NCBI GenBank assembly: GCA_027596195.1 | Contig: JADGJG010000373.1 | Span: 1 to 22,091 of the forward strand | Origin: Podochytrium sp. JEL0797 | Lineage: Eukaryota > Chytridiomycota > Chytridiomycetes > Chytridiales > Chytriomycetaceae | Direction of reading: 5' to 3' | DNA: 22,091 bases | In this document: one piece after another, positions 8,709 through 17,673 of the stretch | Position numbering within the stretch: position 1 is the stretch's first letter | Layout of the letters: each line of letters begins with the position of its first letter | Notes under the pieces: model-generated | What the model saw: the letters and a program-made list of their open reading frames with translations, nothing else | What the model was told of the DNA's origin: nothing | The model's database searches: none | Translations under genes and position numbers: made by a program

Positions 8709-11344
8709 GCTGGAACGTACCCCTCTTCCACCACCTCCTCCTCGTCTTCGTACTCCTCAAGCCCATCACCCGCATCTCCAACTCCACCTGCAGCAGCCGC
8801 GAAACCACCGGGTGCACCTCCCCAAACATCCATGTTGCCATCATCATCATCGCTGCTGTCACTCTCCGTTTCATCACTACTCTCCTCGTGGCCAGCATTC
8901 GCGTTATCCCCAACGACCTCTCCATCTTCCTCGTCCGAATCGACAACCTCGCCAGCCAGGCCTGCATTTTCGTCGCCATCAGCTTCCTCTTGTTCAGGTT
9001 CCTCATTCTCAGACACCGCAACTGCCCCACCATCTGCAAAAGGAATATCCAAAGCCGCACCTGCATCCAAATCCGCACCATCAACGCTCATGTCGTCTCC
9101 TTCAACCTCAGAAACAGACTCGCCTCCTCCAATCTGGTCCTCTTCTACGACGAATGCATCCGTCATATCCGCATCATCGCCATGTTCGTGTTCGTCGACC
9201 GCAACACCACCCACTTGGGGAACGGGAACCTCCAAAACCACGCGACTCTCAAACGCGGCGCGCTCGTTGGCGAGGTGGAATTGGCTGTTTATCATTTGGA
9301 TTTGGGAGGCGGCGAGTGACTGACGGGCTTCGTGGATGCTGCGCCATGTGGAGTTCCACCAGGAGACTTGCTGACCAAGATCCGCAACTCGTGAACGAAG
9401 GCGCTAAATCTCTGAATCCTTGAGGGCAGATTCGATCGCGGCTGCTTTGAGACGCTCCTCACGCGTGAATCCGCCATTCCAAACGGTGTTCACCAAGTCA
9501 AGAGGACCCATTCCAGAGGTACCGGCCAGACGCTCAAGTTCACGGAACGCCATGGTCGCCTCAGTCTCTTTGTTGGCAACAGCCTGGACGCTGACTTCGC
9601 AACATGCATGGACACTCGAGCGTTCCAGCTCATGGCGGGCAGTCTCCAAATCTTTCTCGAGCACAGCACGTTCCGCGTTGAAGTCAGCGCTCAACTGAGA
9701 AATCTTGGCATTCCACTCAGTCAACCCAAGCTCGCGCGTAGCCTTCGTGTCACGTTCATGTGCAGATCGACTCGAGTTCAGGGCTGCCAATCCGCGTGCA
9801 CGTTCAGTTTGGAGCTCGCTTTCAAATGCGTCAGTGAGTTCTTGGTTCTCGTCACGGCCGCGTCCATTTCGTCCTGTGCGAGACGACGCGCATTCTCCAA
9901 ATCACTCTTCAGCGCAGCACGTTCAGCGTTGAACTCGCAGGTCAGTTGAGAAATCTTCTCCTGCGATTCCTTCAACACGCGTTCGCGCACGGCCTCCATG
10001 TCACGTTCATGGGCCAACACAGTCGACTTCATGGCATCCGATGCGCGTTCGCGCTCCGTTTGGAGCTCGAGTCCAAAAGCGTCGGTGAGTTCCATGTGAA
10101 GGCTCGCCAAGGACGCGTTAAGTTCGTCTTGAGCGCGGCCACGTTCCGTCTCGAAGTCCGAAACGAGGTCAATATTCCTCATCTCGAGATTCCCAACCAT
10201 GCCCTCGAGGACCTTGATTTTTTCGTGGGCTGAGCGGGAGATGTCCAATCCGCGTTCGCGCTGCGCTTGGAGTTCGCGATGATAGGCGTCCATAAGCTCC
10301 ATGCGGAGACTCGCCAAAGCCACATCATATTCGCTTTGCGCGCGACGGCGCTCCGCCTCAAAGCCCGAAATAAACGACGCCTTCTCAGTCTCGAGCTTCT
10401 TAATCACACCCTCGCGGGCCTTGATGTTGTCCTTGACAGAGAGGGCGGTGGCGGCGTCGAAACGGTGGATTTCCAGCTTGGAGCTGACATCAAGAACCTG
10501 CGACAACGCTTTCTGCAGCTGCATCTCGAGTTCCGTGATACGTTTCGAGTTGCGAGCAGCGGTAGTACTCCATTTGTCGCGCAACATTTGCGCACGTTGA
10601 ATCACTGAGGCATGGTCGAGACTGGGTGCGTAAAGGAGGGAGCGAAGGCGGGACACGTCGGCTCTGAGGCTATTGGCCTCGTCTTCGTGGGTGCGGGTGG
10701 TAGCGAGACCCTTTGAGTGAATGGCGTCGAGTTCGGATTGTAGGGCGGCGACTTGGGCCTCTGAATTGGCCCTGCACTGAGCAAACCCCATCTTTCTTTC
10801 CTCTGGAGTTGAATAAAAGGAGAATGGAATCAGTTTCGATTCAAAAAGTGGAAACAGACAACGCGCCAACAATCTCACCAATCTCTTTCTCACACGCATC
10901 CACTCGCTCCTTCAGCCCTCTCACTTCTAAATCCGCAGCCAGCTTCGACGACTGCGCCTCTTCTTGTTCGCGCGTCAAATCCGCCAAGGCCGCATCCTTC
11001 GTCGCATCGGCTTCCGCCACCATCTCCAACGCCCTTTTCAATCCCAAACGCAACGGACTCACAATACTCTTCAGCTCTTCGGCCATTTGCTTCCCCAACC
11101 CCAACTCCGTCAGCACCTCTTCCAAATCCACCACCGACACCACAATCCCGTCCGTACCACAACGCCCTCCATCCCCATCCGCCAACAATCCGCAGCCCAC
11201 GAGAGAGAATAAGGCGCCAGAAAACATGGCGATGACGAGCACCGCCAACAAGACATCCGAAAGAAACGCAAACGACGTAGCAACCGAGGTTGCGAGAACG
11301 ATGGTGCCGAAAACGGCGAACGCAATGAAAGCAAGTACAGCAAT
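8687..11344 (-). CDS. Membrane-anchored repeat coiled-coil protein with acidic tail (interrupted), copy 1
   Basis: The best-supported gene. Exon A (11344-10856) follows a pyrimidine-rich ATTTAG acceptor and encodes two hydrophobic helices (IAVLAFIAFAVFGTIVLA; LLAVLVIAMFSGALFSLV), then coiled coil. An intron near 10855-10801 (CTGAT branch, CCAG acceptor) shifts to the next frame. Exon B gives about 320 residues of Glu/Arg/Ala/Leu-rich coiled coil with a degenerate repeat: F-x-AER, ELxDAF, ELQxER, SAHE. At 9836-9850 the frame steps by one; ELTDAFESELQTERARG then continues the repeat, so the nominal stop at 9778-9780 looks like a lesion or error. A TAG (9404-9406) interrupts the same frame, which resumes RLRSRVADLGQQVSWW and ends in an Asp/Glu-rich tail (TGA, 8687-8689). 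Total is about 870 residues. A 78-nt GTGAAC...ATTTAG intron could instead remove the TAG in phase. The 5' exon is unresolved. The family is unknown; a membrane tether or scaffold is inference from architecture only. Confidence 0.72.
10801..10855 (-). other. Probable intron in the coiled-coil gene, copy 1
   Basis: The minus-strand frame of exon A runs to a TGA just past 10841, and the exon B frame is open through TTTATTCAACTCCAG into GAAAGAAAGATGGGG. Between them lie GTTTCC and GTCTGT donors, an ACTGATT branch motif and CCAG/AGAG acceptors. The pair giving a phase-consistent join is GTTTCC with CAGAG (55 nt). The exact splice pair is uncertain by a few bases. An ATG (ATGGGGTTTGCTCAG) just after the acceptor is an alternative start that would drop the membrane segments. 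Confidence 0.55.
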
Positions 11345-11661
11345 CTAAATACAGTACGAGAAATTGAAATAAGCAAACAGCCGGAAAAGTTGAGGAAAAA
11401 CGAGTAACGGCGCGTTCAATGTGGGTGTCAAATTTTGCGAAACGGGGGCTTGACGCGGCTCGAGACAAGGACGCATAGGATGGGTCCCAAGCAAGCCGAA
11501 TGCAGTAGAATCTGGGCTCCACGGACTCTTATCGCTGAGCCATCCGCCGCAAACAAAAACGACCTGTCAAGTCAAAACAAATCCATTTCCAGCTGCGGCT
11601 CACTAGCCAAGGTCAATGCTCACAGTTCCGGCTTGATGCGATAAACACGACACGTGGGGAT

Positions 11662-12603
11662 ATGGGGATGTGGGGGATGGAAGCCACGGGGCAAATGAGG
11701 GGAATCACGCACCATTTTCGGAAAGTTGAAAATCCACTTTTTTTCGTTCACCCGGCTCGCTTTAAGCGCATCGCACCGCCCTCTCAGCGTAGAGAGTCGA
11801 GAGTGGGAGAGAGGAGGAGAGACAGGAGTCTCGGATGCCTGGTGACGAAAGGATCACCAGGCATCGAAGGCTCCTCTTTCTCCTCCTCGCTTCCCCTCCA
11901 GGCTCCCCCGCCAACTCCTCTACTCGCACCACTCAACCCTGTTTTGATAGCACAGAATCAACGGCAAGCACCCAGCTCTTCATCCGGTGTCGGATTTCCT
12001 GGTTCGCACAGCGTGGTGAGAAACCACCCCTTGAAACACCGCATCGATATCGCGAGACGGGAACAGCAACGAGAGACCGATTATCACCGTGGGAAGGTGA
12101 GGGGTGATGGGTCGGGACTTTGGGTGCAACATCGGGTGTCTCGCCCATGTCTCGCTAACTGAAACATCCACCACAGCCAGGTAGATCGCTTGGGCCTTAA
12201 ATCAGTCGTCGTATTCCAACACGTCCAACACGTCCAAAACGAACCTATTCGTGCGATTAACGAAATGCCCGCGTTTGCTTCGAAACTGGAAACCCCACCG
12301 ACCACTTCTGATGGAATCAAACCCTTGGAGAAACCTCGAACGCGAAAACAAGGTCACGACAACAAGATTATTCGCGGATATTCGCAGAACGGAAGGGAGA
12401 ATCGACAAGGACGCCAGATGTTCGCTAAGAATCGACTCGAATTCCACTTGGCCAAATTTGCCGACGCCCGATCGAACCAACGCACGCAAAGCGTAGAGTT
12501 TTTTGTATTTCAATTGGTCTGTTTGTATCCAATCGGATGGTGCGTAAGGTTTGGCTCTGGCGGCAGGGGGGTTTGCGAGTCAGGTTGGCAATTCAATTCG
12601 TGA
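11662..12603 (+). CDS. Hypothetical 285-residue basic protein, two exons
   Basis: Exons 11662-12096 and 12181-12603 are proposed. The 84-nt intron begins GTGAGG, carries CTAAC and ends CCACAGCCAG. Using the second AG keeps the frame (HRGK to VDRLGLKSVVVF). The unspliced frame stops inside the intron, so splicing is needed. The start is the first ATG (MGMWGMEATGQM); later starts are possible. The product is Ser/Pro-rich around residues 70-110, then Arg/Gln/Lys-rich (IDIARREQQRETDYHRGK; KPRTRKQGHDNKIIRGYSQ), suggesting a disordered, possibly nucleic-acid-binding protein; this is inference. A 103-codon minus-strand frame without ATG (12513-12202) opposes exon 2. No family recognised. Confidence 0.4.
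11834..11865. repeat. Perfect 12-bp inverted repeat, 8-nt loop
   Basis: GATGCCTGGTGA (11834-11845) and TCACCAGGCATC (11854-11865) are exact reverse complements around CGAAAGGA. It lies inside the first exon proposed for the 11662-12603 gene and contains an out-of-frame ATG. It could be an RNA hairpin in a transcript or a palindromic protein-binding site. Confidence 0.8.
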
Positions 12604-12997
12604 CTCCCTTTTGTCATATGAAACAGCGGGTACTCACCCCAGCTCAGATTGGGTGATTAAATCTGATATGTTGTAGTGAAGGAGAGGAGAGCGCCGCGGG
12701 TGGGAGGGAATTGTACTTCAATTTGGATGACATTTGGGGCGTTTGGAGGTGAGTTATGACCGTCGGGAGCGCAGATAAATCAGGGCAAACTGGAGAAATA
12801 CGGGATCAGGATTGTGCAGGCTCAGATAGAAGTTCAGTGAGCAGGACGAAAGGCGTTCGATTGTGTCGAAAATCCATTGTTCGAAATCAAATCTGAGGGA
12901 GGAACGGGAAGGAGGGAGCGGGACCGCCGACCGGCATATCACTTTCCCAGGTTTTTGTTATATTTTAATCGCCCGCATTCGTTTGAAACGCGTCTGA
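12604..12997. other. Region with no recognised gene
   Basis: I see only one 62-codon minus-strand frame (12942-12754) and no motif. The region is moderately GA-rich on the plus strand around 12890-12925 (GGAGGAACGGGAAGGAGGGA). Confidence 0.5.
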
Positions 12998-13490
12998 ATG
13001 GAGGGCGGGGCGGGGGGGGGGGGGGGGGGGGGTGGTTGTGGTGGGCCGGGCCCCCCCCCCGCGTGGGGGGGGTGTGCCGGACCAATCCCATCCAGCCCCA
13101 AAAGCCACGGAGGGTTTTGTTTTGTGGTGAGGGATTTTGATGTGATCCGCTTGTCCGGCATGACTGCAGATCGGGCCTGGTGTGTGGCTTTCACTCCAGT
13201 TCTTTGTGTGGATGTAGAACTAAACAGGTCAACCAGCTGTTGAAGGAAGGGTCTCGCTGCTTCCCAGACACTGTCTGGGATTCGAATTCTATTTGACAAT
13301 TAGTCTTCGGCCATCCGAGATCAACCAAGTACCTTGCTGCAACAAGTCTGCGTCCATCTTCGATACTAGAATAAACCAACTCGAAGGGTCGCTCATTCGA
13401 CAAACTGTCAACGGAGCGACATGTGGGTCCAACGACTTGGCAGCCACAACGGCCGCGTGCATTCGATAATCGGATATACGATCGAGTCAA
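12958..13490 (-). CDS. Junction-spanning version of the partial minus-strand gene, proline-rich end
   Basis: Exons are about 13490-13333 and 13288-12958, with the 44-nt intron at 13332-13289. Up to the unit boundary the reading is identical to the copy at 4131-4525. Past 13127 the frame runs into the end of copy 1 rather than the single-copy flank. It gains a different C-terminus of about 57 residues, KQNPPWLLGLDGIGP followed by Gly/Pro-rich sequence and a run of eight prolines from the G21 tract, ending FKRMRAIKI. The tail is coding only by accident of frame, and its length depends on the unreliable homopolymers. It probably does not represent a native protein end. Confidence 0.33.
12998..13080. 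repeat. Extreme G/C homopolymer tract (G21, C10, G8), copy 1
   Basis: After GGAGGGCGGGGC comes a run of 21 G (13012-13032), then TGGTTGTGGTGGGCCGGG, ten C (13051-13060), GCGT and eight G (13065-13072). The C run and the last G run can pair as an 8-bp hairpin with a GCGT loop, and the G21 run can form G-quadruplexes. It lies 46-129 bp before the unit boundary. Such a tract stalls polymerases and is also typical of poly-G sequencing artefacts, so its exact length should not be trusted. Confidence 0.8.
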
Positions 13491-13705
13491 TTTTGGAGTT
13501 TCTTGGTGCTCAGTTTTTTGCGCTTTCCGTTGCGTTCACGAACGACAGGAGTGGGGGGGACCTGTGGCTTCTGTGACAATTTTTTTCGTTTTTCATTCAT
13601 CAGAAATCCTGATTGCACAAGACATGGTCACCCGCCTTAACGTGGACTCTCCAACCGCGACTGCCCTTCATCTACAACAAACTCGCTCTTCTGTGCCCTT
13701 CACAC

Positions 13706-14395
13706 ATGAGCGACTCGGAGAACCGTCACTGCCTCCCAATTTGTAAATGCCCGTGAGTGTCCCCCAAATATCAACCTCTCCATGTGTTTTGTTCGACACC
13801 ATGTATCAACACGGCCCTCTCTTCTTCGTTACTTCTTGTGTTCATCTAATTTAATTGAAACCGCAGGCTTGTGCGCTTCTATCGATCCGGTTGCCCTGCG
13901 CTATTGCCCAATCCGATTCTTATGGTCCCCGCAGCGTCGCGGAACGGGACAAGCTTGATTCCAGGTTTGTTCGTCTTTTTTTCTCTCGGGAGGGGGTGTT
14001 ATCTCTTCCTTGCTTTTCCGCATACCTGGAGGATCTGGCAAAAAGTCACACGTTTTTCTTTTCCCTTCTCTAATTCTATTTTGCTCTTCCCTTTCTTTTG
14101 TCGTTGCTGTTCAGATCCATCGCGACGAATATCAGCTCTGTTCTGTGGTGAATGTGGAGTTGGTGACTGTTTCGGCATGTTCTGGTGTTGGGAGTTGCGA
14201 TGTTTCTGCGCGTTGCGACGCTGGGGCTGGTACCGATCTGAGGTTGCTAACGTGGGCATATTCGCGCTGCTGGGTGTTTGTGCGTCTTCGATAGTGGATG
14301 TTGAAACGTGTGGAGCGGTGCCGACGCTGGTTTTTGCGACGATTTGGTGGAGGGGCGGAGTTGGAAGAGGTGTCGGTTTTTATGAGCGGAGTTAA
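13706..14395 (+). CDS. Hypothetical 141-residue Cys/Trp-rich protein, copy 2
   Basis: Exons 13706-13752, 13867-13964 and 14115-14395. No difference from the copy at 4741-5430 was found in exons, splice sites or branch motifs, so this copy adds no independent support for the model. Confidence 0.35.
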
Positions 14396-14452
14396 TTATG
14401 CTGGCGAGGGTGGAGTTCGAAGAGGCGGTTATTGTTGAGGTGAGCCATGCTC

Positions 14453-14657
14453 TTATGTCCCCCGCACGAGTGGATGGTGTAATGGCCCGCGTTGAATGTA
14501 GAGAATTGGTGTATCGAGTTTGCTGACGGCGGTAGCGAGGGAGCGGTGTTTGGGGAACGAGTGGAGTCGGAGGATGTTGCGGTTGTTGATACGAGTGGAT
14601 TCGGCGAGAATGGGCTGGTGGAGGAGCACGACGCTGGCAAGGACAATGTGGAGCCAA
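14453..14657 (-). CDS. Possible hydrophobic-leader exon, copy 2
   Basis: Second copy of the exon at 5488-5692, with the acceptor at 14658 and TAA at 14453-14455. Same caveats: no ATG, and a very short 35-nt intron is needed upstream. Confidence 0.22.
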
Positions 14658-14853
14658 CTGGGAGTGGGTTTGAGTCAGATATATTGAACTACGGGGATTT
14701 CTTTGTGTTGGTCGACTTCTGTGTGGTATTCTTCCCTTGAAGGGCAAGAGACGACTTGGATTCAATACAATGGATCGTTTGGGAGTGGTATGACACGGAG
14801 TTGGGCTGGAGGTTGTCTCGTTTGAATTTAGGGTTCCATTTTTTTTCCAACTA

Positions 14854-15492
14854 TTAAAAATGCAGACTTTTCAAAGAAAATCCTCCACCAACACCACCAC
14901 TCTTCCTCCCACCAACAGCCATCAGCCAAAACACGGCCCGATCCAAGACACTGCACTGAAGCTCTGGAGTGTGGTTCCGCCACCTTCTTCGATTGGGCAC
15001 GGATTGGGTTACCACACACAAACGGATACACGCAATGAGAGCCAGGGGCGTACCAGGCCGCAACCTTCTTTGAGTGGGCACGACTTTGGGTTCCAATACG
15101 CCCTGGCTCTCGTCCACCATCCATCTCTGGTAGACTTGCTTGTATCCGACAGAAAACTCCTGTGGAGGGATGCCGACACCTTCATCCACCCCCAACGGCA
15201 AGGGGGAGGAAGATTGGGCTCGGGCCTTTGGTTACCCCTCGGTCTTGGAACACGGAACGGCCGTGTTTTGGTCGATTTGACTAGGCAACCTCGCATGTGT
15301 CGCGTCACGAGAACGACTCCAACACTCCTCCATCAACAGTTGCTGGCCAAGACACTTCTCTACCCGTGATATTTTGGTGTATTGATAGATTGTGCATAGA
15401 GAGGGTACATGTGTTGTTGCCATGGGATAGGGAGAAAATGCTTGGAAGTCGTTGGAATGGTTCGTAACTATGTGTGACGCGATCAAACTCAT
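14854..15492 (-). pseudogene. Minus-strand frame with one in-frame TAA, copy 2
   Basis: Second copy of 5889-6527, starting at ATG 15492 with the same TAA at 15232-15234. The lesion is shared, so if real it predates the duplication. Confidence 0.22.
14975..15111. repeat. Direct plus inverted repeat, copy 2
   Basis: Second copy of the structure at 6010-6146; the inverted arms are 15037-15052 and 15097-15111. Confidence 0.6.
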
Positions 15493-15696
15493 GAGAAGCG
15501 CCCAAAGAGGACGCGACGTTCCTCGAGAAGAGGTTGTGTGTACAAGTGGGATGGCTGAGATATGTTGCGCGTATTAGTGGGATGGCCGCGATATTTGGTG
15601 ACTATGAGGCCGCGGATTTTGGAGGTTCTTGGTGGTAAGACACGTCGCGCCCACACATAGTGCATTGGAAAGCGGTGCACTATATACTCATGTAAC

Positions 15697-16023
15697 TCAG
15701 CAGATCCTTTGACACGAAGTGGGCTCGTACGTGCGTGGACCTCGCAAGGACTCTTTCGGCGGTTTGAAAAACCCAGGCGATTGCGATGATTCGACGGTTG
15801 CGACCGAGACATCCTCGTTGGGAAGCGAGTGTTCATGCACAATGCGCGTTTTCCCCGACACCAGGCATAGATGCTGGCCAGCACGGAACGAGTAAGTGAT
15901 ACCACCAACCGTCAACGCGTATTCAAACCGAGCCGACGCTTTTCCTCGACATGCACTGCAGCTTGAAGGAGCTGGGGCAAAGTCCCAACTAGCGCACGCG
16001 ACGTGTGATCGACCAAAAATCAT
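15697..16023 (-). CDS. Hypothetical 108-residue protein, copy 2
   Basis: Second copy of 6732-7058 with an identical translation, ATG at 16023. Confidence 0.28.
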   Translation of the reverse strand: MIFGRSHVACASWDFAPAPSSCSACRGKASARFEYALTVGGITYSFRAGQHLCLVSGKTRIVHEHSLPNEDVSVATVESSQSPGFFKPPKESLRGPRTYEPTSCQRIC

Positions 16024-17214
16024 TCGTCAAACTTTGCTCGACGACAAGTGGTTGGCCATGGATGTAAGGTGGGAGCCGTTCTCATAAACTCGGGAACTGG
16101 TGGACGCGCTGATTGAGGGCCATTTGCTCCACATGTTTGGTGCGAGAGGATTCGGCCTGTTTCTGATGCGACGTGTATATCGAAGACTCGGTTTAAGATA
16201 CACGCTGGAGATTTGCGGTCGAGCGAAGAGAAACTGGATTCCTCGAGTAAATGGCGGCGCCGATTGGTGGGAGTGGTGTGATTTTGTGGACGGTTTCAAA
16301 CACGTTGACCTCAAACTCAACGGATGTTCACAGATTCCTCGCGTTTGCGGCTTCCTCGAGAATGAGGACGGATGCCATTCAACACAATGCAGGACTTTTT
16401 GATGCTCTCTCAATGCTTCAGGTTGTTCATTGGGTGACCATCGGTGGTACGGGGTCTAAATCTAACCGAGTCAGAACACAAAATCAATGAATAAAAACAA
16501 AGATAATCCCACCTTATAATCTCGTCGAATCTCGTCGAAACACGCCGTTCTCGAACTCGACGGAAATTCGGGGATTCCTCGCGGTTTCGGATTTCCAAAA
16601 AATGAAGGAGTTTGCGGCACCTGTTTTTGATGACCAGATGCCCCGTTTCCCAAACAGTAGTGTCTGGTGGAGGGATCAGCGATGAAATTCATTTAGTACA
16701 GATCAAGCGCAGCGGTAGAATGAAAAAACTTGCCTTCTCTTGCTTAAATTACGGCCGCAAATCCATCCGTGAGCCACAAACATGTCGCGTCGCGAGCGTG
16801 GCGCCTCGGTCCAAAGTCTTGGACACGTCGCCTCAGGAATGCCTCCAAATTCAGCATGCAGTTGAGTGAGGCAGTTGATGATGCGAAACTTGAATGCAAT
16901 CTGGATTTTCGCGAGAAAGTTGGACAACCTGGGGGTGGAAACGAAATGAGAACAAAACAAACTAACAACCTAGGAGCACGACAACAAACCTTGAAATAGA
17001 GTTACGCACTCTCTCGCACCCATTCAGCGGGGAGTGGAACCACCCGTGTTGTTTGCTTGCTACAGCGACTCGATTCTTTTTGGGGTCTCATCATTCACTC
17101 TCCCAGCAACGTTTCTAAACAAAAGATGAAATTGCGTGAGTATGAAATGACTTCACGCCACTCCCACAAAAAAAATCGAAAACTGCGTACCTTCGGCACC
17201 AGTCGGGCAGATTG
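16024..17214. other. Region without a confident gene, copy 2
   Basis: Counterpart of 7059-8249, with the same short frames and the same possible 76-nt minus-strand intron (17190-17115). Confidence 0.4.
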
Positions 17215-17465
17215 ACACACCCCGACGCCACAATACTCCCCCCATTCACCAATCCCACTCTCTCCCACTCTCCACCCTCTTCCCTTACCACAACACCACC
17301 ACCCATCCACCACTGCAACTCCAACACCCACCCTTTCCCTCATCCACAACTCCAATACCCATCCACCACAACACCAACATGGCCACCTCAACACCAACAC
17401 CCATCCATGACCACAACTCCAACACCCACTCACTCCCTCATCCACCCAACACCGCCACCACAAAA
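17215..17465. repeat. C/A-rich cryptic minisatellite, copy 2
   Basis: Counterpart of 8250-8500 with no difference seen. Repeats of this kind usually vary in length between true genomic copies, so the identity is informative. Confidence 0.65.
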
Positions 17466-17501
17466 CCACCGCGCATCTCAATCACCCCATCAGGAGAAAA
17501 G

Positions 17502-17673
17502 AAACCCAGCAGCACTATCAAAAAACTGACAAAAAAAGCTTTCCGCTCCACCGCCGCAAAACTGACACGCACCCCAACCACTCCCATTTCCAAACACCAA
17601 ACCCAGCAGCACCATCAAAAAACTGACAAAAAAACCTCCTGCTCCACCGCCTCACAACTGCACCGACCCCGCA
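17502..17673. repeat. 97-bp-period tandem duplication, copy 2
   Basis: Counterpart of 8537-8708, with repeat arms starting at 17502 and 17599. Confidence 0.75.

Larger units (their letters stand above)
4162..13126. repeat. 8965-bp tandem unit, copy 1
   Basis: The sequence from 4162 recurs from 13127 with a constant offset of 8965. Open-frame translations compared across the unit match exactly, and the G21, C10 and G8 runs near the end have equal length in both copies. The unit begins GTGAGGGATTTTG and ends GGTTTTGTTTTGTG. No microhomology is visible between the left flank and the unit's end. Each unit holds one well-supported coiled-coil gene plus weaker models. There are no terminal inverted repeats, target-site duplications or transposase, so nothing points to a transposable element. 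Confidence 0.95.

Noticed and set aside
8414..9319. A 301-codon plus-strand ORF, with overlapping 203- and 163-codon ORFs
   Set aside because: It is antisense to the acidic tail. Three plus-strand frames are open only because GAG/GAT-rich sequence has no stop codons in its complement. The minus frame is the one that continues the coiled coil.
9404..11347. A variant genetic code reading TAG/TAA as glutamine
   Set aside because: In-frame TAGs at 9404-9406 and 11345-11347 and a TAA at 6267-6269 would fit glutamine. However, both TAGs sit in ATTTAG contexts that look like splice acceptors, ordinary CAG/CAA codons are common, and TGA also interrupts similar frames. Introns or mutations are simpler.
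10713..11348. A 211-codon plus-strand ORF
   Set aside because: It lies opposite the membrane and first coiled-coil exon. The minus frame gives hydrophobic helices plus heptads, while the plus frame gives low-complexity Ser/Thr/Asn-rich sequence.
4162..13126. The unit as a ribosomal DNA repeat
   Set aside because: The unit size is typical of fungal rDNA, but no conserved 18S, 5.8S, 28S or 5S sequence is recognisable anywhere in it.
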